This document shows, piece by piece, positions 38,261 through 46,434 of a stretch of 64,000 bases of DNA (the first letter of the stretch is position 1; each line of letters begins with the position of its first letter). The notes beneath the pieces were generated by a model that was not told the origin of the DNA, searched no databases, and was given only the letters and a program-made list of their open reading frames with translations. Position numbers and translations under genes: made by a program. This DNA comes from Acidobacteriota bacterium (GTDB lineage Bacteria; Acidobacteriota; Thermoanaerobaculia; Multivoradales; J023), in the NCBI GenBank assembly GCA_029263395.1, contig JAJCXO010000274.1, forward strand, positions 1-64,000, read 5' to 3'.

Positions 38261-39302
38261 ACTCGAACCGTTCCTTCACTTCGGTCCAAGCGGATTGATT
38301 CGGTTCGTGGATTGCTAACCGCGCCAAGCTGTCGCAAGCCTCGCGCCATAGGCCAAGCCGATAGTCGACGTCAGCCAGCAGCATCAGCAGCCCTGGGTCA
38401 TCGGTCGCTGCTGCCTGGCGCGCCAAGTGGTGTCGCGCGCGGGCATCCCGGCGACTGGCAGTGGTGAACAGGGTGTCGCCGTGCAAGATCTGGCGGCCCA
38501 TGGAACCTGAGCTTACTCTCAGGTGGTAAACGGTTTCCGGTACCAGAACCCCCTCCGGGATCTCGACTCGCACCGTGTCCAAGAAGTTGCGGTGGGTGCG
38601 GCGTCGAGACGGTTTCGAACCACGGTTCGCTGCGGTCGCCCGGACGTCCATCTCGACCGAATAGATGTCTCGACCGCGGATGTCGCGCACCTCGACTTCG
38701 TAGCGCTCCACCCGTGACAAGGCCCGAAAGTGGAGCACGGGTGCGTCGTGCAACAAAGTGGCTTGATCATGCGGGTACAGCTCGAATGTGGGGCGAGGGG
38801 CGAAGCGCGCCTGGCGGATACGACCAGCGGCGGGTCGCTTGCCGGGCTTTTGGTCTTTGGCGAGGCGAGGCAGCTGGGCCACCGCCGGCACCGACTCCAA
38901 TCGTTGGACCGAGCCAGCGTCGATTTTGACGCCGCGGCGCCCGACTCGGATTTTGCTGCCGGAACCCAGCACGTAGCGTTCGCCGTCGAGGAAAACCAGC
39001 ATCACCTGGGCGCCCTCATCGGTACGAACGATCGCCCCCGAAGGCAGTCGATCGAGCACACTGAGGGTCTTGGCACGTGACGATGCAGTCTTGAGGAATT
39101 TGGCATTGCCTGAGATCCAACAGACGATCGCTACCGGGTTCGATCCGTCGCCGACGGTGTCCGTGTCGACGACAAATTTGGCTGTCACGAGGTCGGAGGC
39201 GACGAAGGTTGTCGAGGCCGTCTCAGCCTCGGCCGCATGGCTCGCCATCAGCAGCAAGCCCAAGAGCAAGGGGGCGAAGGATAATCTGTGAAGTATTGTC
39301 AT
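38244..39302 (-). CDS. FecR-like secreted protein
   Basis: A 352-residue protein from ATG 39302 with a signal peptide (LSFAPLLLGLLLMASHAAEA). The middle contains a FecR-type beta-sandwich segment: LPSGAIVRTDEGAQVMLVFLDGERYVLGSGSKIRV (about residues 85-120). A C-terminal part with a helical, TPR-like end (LLMLLADVDYRLGLWREACDSL) follows. FecR domains in such operons usually sense or bind envelope ligands. It lies 23 bp after the CHASE2 kinase gene and overlaps the CHAT gene. The frame continues far upstream inside the kinase gene, but there it is only a shadow. Confidence 0.85.
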   Translation of the reverse strand: MTILHRLSFAPLLLGLLLMASHAAEAETASTTFVASDLVTAKFVVDTDTVGDGSNPVAIVCWISGNAKFLKTASSRAKTLSVLDRLPSGAIVRTDEGAQVMLVFLDGERYVLGSGSKIRVGRRGVKIDAGSVQRLESVPAVAQLPRLAKDQKPGKRPAAGRIRQARFAPRPTFELYPHDQATLLHDAPVLHFRALSRVERYEVEVRDIRGRDIYSVEMDVRATAANRGSKPSRRRTHRNFLDTVRVEIPEGVLVPETVYHLRVSSGSMGRQILHGDTLFTTASRRDARARHHLARQAAATDDPGLLMLLADVDYRLGLWREACDSLARLAIHEPNQSAWTEVKERFECDERS

Positions 39303-39325
39303 GGATTCGATCTTTGTGGGCGGAA

Positions 39326-41566
39326 TTATTCTGGGAATCGAGACAATCGCAGGCGGAGGACGAAGGCCAGAGAGAGCGTGGTCAGCAGCGCGGCGAGAAA
39401 AGGTGCTGCCGGCAGTAGGAGGTAATCGCGGGAGAATAGGGCGATCGCACCCGCTAGCCAAGCTGCGGCAACCGCGATGCCAACTGAGCCGGCGAGCATG
39501 AGTCGTCGACCCAGCAGCAGAACCGCCGTGCCCAGGGTCGCCAGCATGCCCGCCGCCGCCAGCGTGCCGCCGGTTGCTGTAGGTCTCAAGGGAGCACTGG
39601 CGAGGGTCGGGTAGAACTCTTGATCGAGCAGCGTCTTGTCGAGCAACGTCTTGTCGAGCAGTGTCTTGTCGAGCAGCGTATGGAGCGTCAAAGCCTGCAG
39701 AATCGGACCGGGAACTTCGCCATCCAGGGACTTCGGGTGAGGCACCCGATAAGGCCCATCCGCGCCTGGGTAGACCGCGCCGACCAGGACCAGCCGTCCG
39801 GCAAAACGTTCCGGCTGCTGTTGCAGCGTCGCCGCCAGATCGTGCCAAGAGATCTGATCCAGCTGCCGCCAATCGAGGCTGTAGTCGATGCGGAAGGCGT
39901 TCTCTGCAGGCACTTCGGTGCGTAAGATGTTGGCGGCGCGGGCAGCGAATGACAAACGGCGCTGCCCCTCGATGTCTCGATAGCTGACCCGTGCTCGGCG
40001 CACGACACCATCGGCGTCCTGATCGAGATTGACAAAGCCGAACAGCTCGTTGGTCCGTTGCGGCCCGAGGGCGGCAGTGGTGAGACCCTGTATCGCTTCG
40101 GGGCCGGTGACCGAGCCCTCATCTGGAGAAAACGCCGCCAGCGCGATCTTGTCAGCATGGCGCAGGACAAAATCCGAGAAGGCTGACGTGCGGCTCCATT
40201 GCTCGGGCAGCAACAGATCGATGGCAATGCCCGCAGCGCCCGCTGCCATGGTTTGTTTCAACAACTCGCCAGCTTCTTGCCCGCGATCGGCCAACGGTGT
40301 GGGATCGTCGTTCAGCGTGGCCTCGTCGAGCAGGACCAGCAACAGCGGCTGGGTCGGCGATCTTGGCTCGGCGAGGTAGAATCGCACGTCTACCAAGCGA
40401 TCTTCGAGTCGACCCAGCGGTCCCTCGAAAGCTGTAGTCAGCAAGATTGCGGCGATCCCGAGAGCGGCAGCCAGAGTCAGTCGCCGAGTCGATTCCTGCT
40501 GCCACCACCGGTTGTGCCGGGTCTGACGCACGGCTTGGCGTAAGTCTGCCACGACCTGCCGAGCCGAGGTTGGACGCCGCCGAGGGTCCTTGGTCAGCGC
40601 AGCCAGAATCGGACGATCCAGCTCACTGGGCAACGTCGGTGCCAGCACCGACGGAGCCAAAACTTCCTGGTCGCGGTGGAGAGCGATCAGCTCCGCCGCC
40701 GAGCCTTGAAAAGGCGGACAACCGGCTAGACAGCGATAGATCAAGACACCGAAAGCGTAGACGTCGGAGGCTGGCGTCGGCGGCTGATTGCTCAGGACCT
40801 CTGGAGACATGTAGCCCGGGGTCCCGAGCAGCGCTGTCGAGCGGTCCGAGGCAAGATTCGGGAAACGGTCCAGCGTCACGTCGTCTTCCAACGAGGCACG
40901 GTATTCCAATCTGGCATGGTTTTCTATCCCAGTGGCCGTCCCGACCACGTCTGGCGTTTGGTCTGGATCGCTGAAGAACTGTGCCAGGCCAAAGTCCAGA
41001 ACGGTAACCCTGTCCAACGATGTGGTTTGGGAGTCCGAGTCGGGCTGTGGACTCAGAAAAACGTTGGACGGTTTGAGGTCGCGGTGCAGGATCCCAGCCT
41101 TGTGAGCGTGCTCCAGAGCATCAGCGACCTGATCGAAGATCGGCAAGGCAGCAGACAACGATAGAGCTCCCGAGCGCAATCGCTCGGCGAGCGAGCAGCC
41201 CTCGAGATACTCCATTACCAAGTAGGGGATGTGCCGTTTGGCCTCGACGCCAAAGTCCGTCACCTCGACCACATTCGGATGTCGCAGGCGTCCGAGAGTC
41301 TCAGCCTCGCGTTCGAAGCGCTCGATGAAACCACTGTCTGTCTGAAAACGTGGGCGCAGGATCTTGACCGACACCAGGCGTTTTAGACCTAGGTGGCGCG
41401 CCTTGTAAACCCGCCCCATACCGCCACCGCCGATTCGGCGCAGCAAGTGATACTTCTCATCGAGGATTGACGAGCCCACGAAGACGATTTCGAGCGGTGC
41501 CCCGTCATCAGGGCAGATCCGGTGTCCATCGTCCAGACTACGTTTGCAGCTCAGACATTCTTTCAT
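39326..41566 (-). CDS. Ser/Thr protein kinase with CHASE2 sensor domain
   Basis: A 746-residue receptor-type kinase. It starts with a zinc-ribbon-like knob (CLSC...CPDDG), then the kinase domain: glycine loop IGGGGMGRVY, Lys 68 (VSVKIL), catalytic HRDLKPSN (Asp 163) and DFG (191-193). A membrane segment near residue 370 leads to a CHASE2 domain (LVDVRFYLAEPRSPTQPLLL, LVLVGAVYPGADGPYRVPHP) outside the cell. Three more hydrophobic helices follow near the C terminus. Just before them is a pentapeptide repeat TLLDK encoded by 15-bp tandem repeats. It is the first gene of the kinase-FecR-CHAT operon and would signal envelope conditions. Confidence 0.92.
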   Translation of the reverse strand: MKECLSCKRSLDDGHRICPDDGAPLEIVFVGSSILDEKYHLLRRIGGGGMGRVYKARHLGLKRLVSVKILRPRFQTDSGFIERFEREAETLGRLRHPNVVEVTDFGVEAKRHIPYLVMEYLEGCSLAERLRSGALSLSAALPIFDQVADALEHAHKAGILHRDLKPSNVFLSPQPDSDSQTTSLDRVTVLDFGLAQFFSDPDQTPDVVGTATGIENHARLEYRASLEDDVTLDRFPNLASDRSTALLGTPGYMSPEVLSNQPPTPASDVYAFGVLIYRCLAGCPPFQGSAAELIALHRDQEVLAPSVLAPTLPSELDRPILAALTKDPRRRPTSARQVVADLRQAVRQTRHNRWWQQESTRRLTLAAALGIAAILLTTAFEGPLGRLEDRLVDVRFYLAEPRSPTQPLLLVLLDEATLNDDPTPLADRGQEAGELLKQTMAAGAAGIAIDLLLPEQWSRTSAFSDFVLRHADKIALAAFSPDEGSVTGPEAIQGLTTAALGPQRTNELFGFVNLDQDADGVVRRARVSYRDIEGQRRLSFAARAANILRTEVPAENAFRIDYSLDWRQLDQISWHDLAATLQQQPERFAGRLVLVGAVYPGADGPYRVPHPKSLDGEVPGPILQALTLHTLLDKTLLDKTLLDKTLLDQEFYPTLASAPLRPTATGGTLAAAGMLATLGTAVLLLGRRLMLAGSVGIAVAAAWLAGAIALFSRDYLLLPAAPFLAALLTTLSLAFVLRLRLSRFPE
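39618..39675. repeat. 15-bp tandem repeat inside the CHASE2 kinase gene
   Basis: Four adjacent copies of a GTCTTGTCGAGCA-based 15-bp unit (last three at 39631-39645, 39646-39660, 39661-39675). In the reading frame they encode TLLDK repeats between the CHASE2 domain and the last membrane helices. The unit length keeps the frame, so copy number can vary without a frameshift. Confidence 0.9.
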
Positions 41567-42057
41567 GGCAGACGGCTAACCCTCGAACGACAGTCGAAAG
41601 TAGATGTCGGTGCCTATCACATGCGCATGAGCCTATAACCCAGGAGGCCTCGTTGAAACGCGACTCGCCCCCGGTGGAGGTCTGCTCATGGCAGCTGTCA
41701 GTTGATCGACGAATGTTGGGGTCACATTCGACACTCTCTCTATACAACAACGAAATTGACGAGCTTTTGTTGCGATATCGACCAAATCGAGTCCGCCAAT
41801 AAAGCTCATTGCATCATCCTTTAGAAGGGTCGTCGGTAGATCGAATCGAGGTTCGCTGCTTTGTGGTCTCCAAGTGCAACCGTTTTGGTATTAACATCAC
41901 CGTCCTAGACTCAGTATTACGAAGCAAGAGAGACCGAGGGCAACGGACTGTTCGAGCAGGCTGGTTAGACAACCTGTTCAGGTGGCTTACGGCCAATGGA
42001 ATCGTCTTGCGTGAACCCATCTAGCCGGAGACTTTCGAGCTGACCAAGAATCGTCCG
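41567..42057. other. Divergent gene-free stretch
   Basis: This 491-bp gap separates the CHASE2 kinase operon (minus) from the 869-residue gene (plus). Short open frames exist on both strands but none has a Shine-Dalgarno, plausible composition or a recognisable motif. The AT content is somewhat higher than in the neighbours. It presumably holds the two divergent promoters, but I could not pick convincing boxes. Confidence 0.5.
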
Positions 42058-44667
42058 TTGACTCTGCGCTTGAATCGTCGACTACGACGTTTCGGTAAGC
42101 GCTTCGAACTCGAGGCTCAGCTCGAGATGTCGCCATACATGGCGCTACAGGCGCTGGCTGATCTTGTCAGCATGCCCGTTGACGAAGTGCCGTTACGTGC
42201 TGAGATCCAGCTACAGCGACCGGACGGTGGGCGTTCCTTGGTCGCCGTCACCAGTGGGGTCGAGGCGCCGGGAGGCGGCGCTGAGTTGATGGTGGAGTCT
42301 TATCCATCGAAGCGCGGTTGGCGGTTCCGTGGGGCCGAAGGGCTGGGCACGTTTCGCCTGTGGATCGGAGAAGGGACCGACAGCCATGGTCCCCTAGAGC
42401 TTGCTGGTGGTCGTCTCGGTACCGAGCTGCCTTGGACGTTCGTCCCTGCGCCAGACTCTGCGTCAGCCCAGGATGCCGACGAGTGTTGGCGTTTCGTAGC
42501 CCAAGGCTCGTGCGCCAGCTCGCAACCGAGTGTCGCGATTTTTGTGCCGATCGGCTGGCAACTCGAGGTTGACGACGGGCAGGCCACAGCCCTGGGTGAG
42601 ATCGACGAGGTTGACGGTGCCGTCTACGAAGTCACCGGTGAGGCGCAACTCCAAGGACCAGAGTCGCGCAAGGTAACGATCCGCACCGGGCAGGCGACCG
42701 AAAGTCTTACCGAGTATCGGCTATCCGGTGAGACGTTCGGTACCAGTGATTGTTTTTGCGGTGTGCCGGAAGTGTTGGCCTTCGAAGCCAACGGCGAACT
42801 GCAGGCTCCGGTGGATGTCGAATGGCGGCCGGTGGCGGTGAGCGTGGCGATCGGCGAGCCCTCGGAGGAAGTGTGGCGCCCGATGTCCTCCGACTGTCTT
42901 GGACAAGTCGAGCTGCGGGTCATAGACAGCGGCTCGTTACGGTTTCTCGAACGACTCGATATCGTGCCGACCGAGTTCGAGGTTGGACTCGACCGGCAGG
43001 GACGCATCTTGCTGTCGGGGTTAGCTAATGCGGATGTCGAAGAAGCCCCTGGATTAGAGTGTGAGGTGCGCGATAACTCGTCGGTCTTCATCACTGTCGA
43101 GGTTGATCGCAAATCACCGCCAACGTTCGAAATCGGTCTTACTTGGGACGCCCAACGTCGACTGACCCTGCCGGTGCCCTATGCGATTCGTGGAGCCGCC
43201 TTCATCGGCCCTGCGGGCGTTCCGCTTGAGCCCGAAGCCCAGATTCCAGTCGATCGTCTGTCAGGGATAAGGGCGTTTGCTACCAGCCTCGACGACGGCG
43301 AAAGTTTCGCCTTGACGGCGCGTTTGTTGGCCGAGGATGTGCTCTACGACGTTGAGCTTTATGAGCCGATTCCGCGTCTCGGGACCGGGTATTTCGAAGT
43401 GGATCTCGGTTTGTTTCAAGGGTCCCTCCGGCGGATGTTGTCCGCCAGCCAGGAGCTCGACGCGGAGGTCCGGCTGTGGATGGAATCGGATCGCGGGCCG
43501 TTGCCGCCGCGGCGCATCCAGGTCGCTCGGTTCGAGGCCCCGCTGGAGCTCGACAAGACGAGCGGAGAAGCCACGGTCACCGACTCCAACCCAGGCTCGG
43601 AGCTGTGTGTCGAGGCGCTGCCGCGCTGGCAGCCCGAGGCACCCCCGTTGGTCCTCGAAGCCACCGAAGCAGGCAACGCGTTCCGCTTCGATCCGGCACA
43701 GCGCGAAGCCGGTCCCTGGATGTTGCTCGGTTGGGACGGCGATATCTGTCGCTTTCGCCCCACGCTGTGGACCGTGGGTGCCGAAGGCAAAGCAGTTGAA
43801 GAGGGCAGTTTGAGCCCGCTCCAGCAAGCCATCCGCCTCGACGACAAAGAGCTGCGTCACCAGGCGTTGGCGACCGAGGTGGCGCGTCTGGCAGAAAGTC
43901 CTGGCGATCCTGGGTGGGCTCAGGTTGCCGGTAGTATCGAGCGGCAGTACCTGCTGCCCGCGGCGCCCTTCGAGCTGTTGCGCGAGTTGATCCAGCATCC
44001 CGCGGCGGCGGTTGGCGCGCTCGCCCGAGCATCCGACCAAGACAGTTTTGGTCATGCCTGGTCGGTGCTGGAGCAAATGCCGTTCGTCTGGCGGCTGGTG
44101 CCGCTCCGCGCTTGGCTTCAGGCGGTCGAAGGGCTGCATCGGACGCGGCAAGCAGCGGCCAAAGATTCGGATTCAGGCGAGTCGGCGGGTGAGCAGCTGC
44201 AATCCTTGCTCGAGAGGATGGGGGCTCACCGGCCTTACCTCAAGACCGTGGCTGCTTGGTTACAGCTCAGGCTGCTCGGCGTCGAAGACCCGTCGGAGCT
44301 GGGTGCTCCCGCCTTCGTCCTCGAAGGGATTTTGGAGGCCGAGCGCCAGAGTTTATTCAGCCGCACTGCTGATGATTGGTGGCCGCGGGCGCCGCAGGCT
44401 AGCGAATGGACGTCGGCCGAGTCGCGTCTGCCCGATGTGCTGCGGCGCCAGCTACGGGTGGCCAAAACTGTCTCGTCGTTCAAGCGACCCGTGTTGACAG
44501 CACCGCTGCTCGCCGCGTTCTCCAGCGCCTTGGACCTGCCGACACAGCCCTTCTTCCTCTTCGACATGCGTCGCCTTCGCACCTTCGATGCACGCTTTTT
44601 TGACGCCACTTATGAGAACGGTCTGCGTCTCGCTCTGTCGGTGATCGGCAATGAGCTTCCGAAATAG
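42058..44667 (+). CDS. Large protein of unknown function
   Basis: An 869-residue protein with no signal peptide, membrane segment or recognised catalytic motif. The frame first opens after an in-frame TAG upstream; TTG 42058 is the first acceptable start, with no clear Shine-Dalgarno, and the start is uncertain. The first 620 residues are acidic, beta-rich and repetitive in style (several possible Ig-like or sandwich domains). The last 250 are helical and rich in Trp and Leu (WSVLEQMPFVWRLVPLRAWL; MRRLRTFDARFFDATYENGL). Stand-alone, with no obvious operon partner. The stop codon lies in a 17-bp tandem repeat. Function unknown. Confidence 0.75.
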   Translation: MTLRLNRRLRRFGKRFELEAQLEMSPYMALQALADLVSMPVDEVPLRAEIQLQRPDGGRSLVAVTSGVEAPGGGAELMVESYPSKRGWRFRGAEGLGTFRLWIGEGTDSHGPLELAGGRLGTELPWTFVPAPDSASAQDADECWRFVAQGSCASSQPSVAIFVPIGWQLEVDDGQATALGEIDEVDGAVYEVTGEAQLQGPESRKVTIRTGQATESLTEYRLSGETFGTSDCFCGVPEVLAFEANGELQAPVDVEWRPVAVSVAIGEPSEEVWRPMSSDCLGQVELRVIDSGSLRFLERLDIVPTEFEVGLDRQGRILLSGLANADVEEAPGLECEVRDNSSVFITVEVDRKSPPTFEIGLTWDAQRRLTLPVPYAIRGAAFIGPAGVPLEPEAQIPVDRLSGIRAFATSLDDGESFALTARLLAEDVLYDVELYEPIPRLGTGYFEVDLGLFQGSLRRMLSASQELDAEVRLWMESDRGPLPPRRIQVARFEAPLELDKTSGEATVTDSNPGSELCVEALPRWQPEAPPLVLEATEAGNAFRFDPAQREAGPWMLLGWDGDICRFRPTLWTVGAEGKAVEEGSLSPLQQAIRLDDKELRHQALATEVARLAESPGDPGWAQVAGSIERQYLLPAAPFELLRELIQHPAAAVGALARASDQDSFGHAWSVLEQMPFVWRLVPLRAWLQAVEGLHRTRQAAAKDSDSGESAGEQLQSLLERMGAHRPYLKTVAAWLQLRLLGVEDPSELGAPAFVLEGILEAERQSLFSRTADDWWPRAPQASEWTSAESRLPDVLRRQLRVAKTVSSFKRPVLTAPLLAAFSSALDLPTQPFFLFDMRRLRTFDARFFDATYENGLRLALSVIGNELPK

Positions 44668-44701
44668 CCGAGCTTCCGAAATAGCCGAGTTCCGAAATAG
44701 C
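44653..44701. repeat. 17-bp tandem repeat across the stop codon of the 869-residue gene
   Basis: Two identical copies of GAGCTTCCGAAATAGCC (44653-44669, 44670-44686) and a third shortened by two bases (44687-44701). The unit contains the AAATAG stop context, so the gene end is triplicated. The next gene is convergent. Confidence 0.9.
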
Positions 44702-44775
44702 AGGGGTTCGGCTACCAGACGGTAGCCAAACCGTTTGGGACGTCGATCACGAATACCGCTCCGGTCTGCGGTAGC

Positions 44776-45147
44776 TCAGTTACAAGACTCTTGGGTGCAG
44801 CTCCAGCCGAAGGGGACACAGTTGCTGCACGAAGGATTGCAACAGTATTCACCCCTGCCGCAGATAGCCCCACCACAGAGCTGGCCCCCGGCTGCGAAAA
44901 TCTCGGGTGAGAACACCAGGCTTTCACCTAGCTCGCTCGTCGATGACTCGAGGCAGCTCGCAGTAATTGACTGAGGGGTGTCGACCGTAGCTTCCGAAGC
45001 AGCCTGATCTTGTGATTCAGCTTGCTGCGGTGTCGTCTGTTGTGGTGTTGCCTGTTGCGGCTCGGCCTGCAGAGTGTCTTCAGTTTGGGCCGAAGCGCCC
45101 AAAGTGAGAAGGGCGACGAGTCCGACCAATAGAGTTGTTTTACGCAT
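44776..45147 (-). CDS. Secreted Cys-rich (knottin-like) protein
   Basis: A 123-residue protein from ATG 45147 (AGAGGAAAG upstream). The signal peptide MRKTTLLVGLVALLTLGASAQ is followed by a Gln/Thr-rich linker with PQQ(A/T) repeats and a helical stretch. The C-terminal 37 residues contain nine Cys in the order C-x4-C-x5-CC-x3-C-x2-C-x6-C-x4-C (LCGGAICGRGEYCC, NPSCSNCVPFGWSC, TQESC). This spacing resembles the CC-containing disulfide modules seen in secreted proteins of myxobacteria and eukaryotes. It is probably an extracytoplasmic disulfide-rich protein; toxin, inhibitor or wall-associated roles are all possible. A longer frame to 45195 is unlikely. Confidence 0.8.
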   Translation of the reverse strand: MRKTTLLVGLVALLTLGASAQTEDTLQAEPQQATPQQTTPQQAESQDQAASEATVDTPQSITASCLESSTSELGESLVFSPEIFAAGGQLCGGAICGRGEYCCNPSCSNCVPFGWSCTQESCN

Positions 45148-45426
45148 GACTTTCCTCTCTGTTGTGGTGAGCCTGCTTCGCTTGCCGGGAAGCAAGCCCG
45201 ACTCTCAGCGAGTGGAGAAATCGAATGCGTCCAGAGTGCCTGATCTCCTCCCGGTGTCCCTTCCGGGGAAGAGCGAGGTGTCCTTGGGCTGTCGATATCC
45301 CCCTCTCGCGGCATCAATACGAACAATCTACACCTGCAAAGGCTCTGTGTCCAGATAGAAAAGCCTAAGCCTAGATGTCGGCACAGCGTTCGGCTTGCGT
45401 TTGCTCTAGGTTTTGACCCGCTCTAG

Positions 45427-46242
45427 CTATTGAGACGACGACATCATTGCGCCGAGATCCATCACTTGTTGCCCTTCAGCCGGGGTGTACTCGAAAACAC
45501 CGGCCGGTAGTTTGTCTTTGGCGATGAATTCGAAATCGCTGAAACTCATAGAGATGAAAGGCTTCTCGCCTTCGGCCCGGACTTCTTTCGGGAAGCCGGT
45601 GCGTTGATCGAGGAGGAAGATAAAGGCATCGGCGTCGGATGAGGTGAGGGTGCTGAGCTTCTCACGGGTCTCGCCGGTGATCTTGCCGCGTAGAGTGACT
45701 TCACCGTCGCCCTTGCCGACAACTTCGAAGTCCATGGTTTCGGTGAGGGCCCGCAGTTGGGCGACGGGGTCGAGGCTCGCGGGGCTCATGCCGCCAGTCG
45801 ATTTGTTGAGGGCCTGAGCTTGGTCTAGGGCAACTTTGGTGATCTGGACGCCGCCGAGGGCGGGATTCTCCATCTCGCTCCAGACCGTGGTACCGTCGAT
45901 GACATTGAGGACGCGCATGGTGATCGGCTCAGCCGACAGGCCCGGAATGCCATTCATCGTCAGCTCGAGAGACATCCGGGAGTGGGTGCGATCACCTTGG
46001 GTGATGCTGCCCTTCATGTTGCCGGCGAGCGGCTGGCCCATGGCGCTCAGATCCAAGGTTGCAGTGTAGTCAACCTTGAACGGGCCCCGATCGTAGATCG
46101 AGAGCAGTTTCTCCAGCCATTGCACCGCGTCCGGGGTGGAGTCGGCGTACGCTGACGGGGTCAGCGGTATGATCAGTGCTACAGCCAATAGGAACGGTAT
46201 GAAGGCCTGTCGTCTCAGGCGTGAAACAGTCTGTTGTTGCAT
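45427..46242 (-). CDS. Secreted LolA-like protein of unknown function
   Basis: A 271-residue exported protein. After a signal peptide (AFIPFLLAVALIIPLTPSAYA) the mature part starts DAVQWLEKLLSIYDRGPFKVDYTA, followed by alternating beta strands with polar turns (GNMKGSITQGDRTHSRMSLEL; GEVTLRGKITGE; GFPKEVRAEGEKPFISMSFSDFEF) and PAGVFEYTPAEGQQV at the end. The overall pattern of an N-terminal helix then a half-barrel of strands, ending in a VFxxxxPxG-like motif, resembles LolA/LppX-type lipid carriers. The assignment is by fold impression only. The gene is monocistronic; an 18-bp tandem repeat lies upstream. Confidence 0.75.
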   Translation of the reverse strand: MQQQTVSRLRRQAFIPFLLAVALIIPLTPSAYADSTPDAVQWLEKLLSIYDRGPFKVDYTATLDLSAMGQPLAGNMKGSITQGDRTHSRMSLELTMNGIPGLSAEPITMRVLNVIDGTTVWSEMENPALGGVQITKVALDQAQALNKSTGGMSPASLDPVAQLRALTETMDFEVVGKGDGEVTLRGKITGETREKLSTLTSSDADAFIFLLDQRTGFPKEVRAEGEKPFISMSFSDFEFIAKDKLPAGVFEYTPAEGQQVMDLGAMMSSSQ

Positions 46243-46306
46243 GCGAGGCTCCCTGATGTTGACGCTACAGCTGATGCCGACTCAACTGTTGATATTAGCT
46301 CAACTG

Positions 46307-46355
46307 CTGAAATGGACTCTGTTACTGAACGGGACTCTATTGCTGAATGGGACAG
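46307..46355. repeat. 18-bp tandem repeat upstream of the LolA-like gene
   Basis: Three units based on CTGAA(A/C/T)(T/G)GGACTCT (46307-46324, 46325-46342, 46343-46355) in the gene-free stretch between the divergent LolA-like and flavoprotein genes. Confidence 0.75.
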
Positions 46356-46434
46356 TACAGCGGCTTCTATGAATACGAGCGATTGCCGAAGTGTGTTCGG
46401 CGCTTGAACCGATCGATTGTTTCAGACTTTACCA

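Noticed and set aside
38244-39872. 542-codon version of the FecR-like gene
   Set aside because: The upstream 190 codons overlap the kinase gene and lack protein-like composition; ATG 39302 is followed by a clear signal peptide.
42300-44151. Several long open frames opposite or offset to the 869-residue gene
   Set aside because: High-GC codon bias leaves antisense frames open; none shows motifs or ribosome-binding sites, and the plus frame has the better composition.
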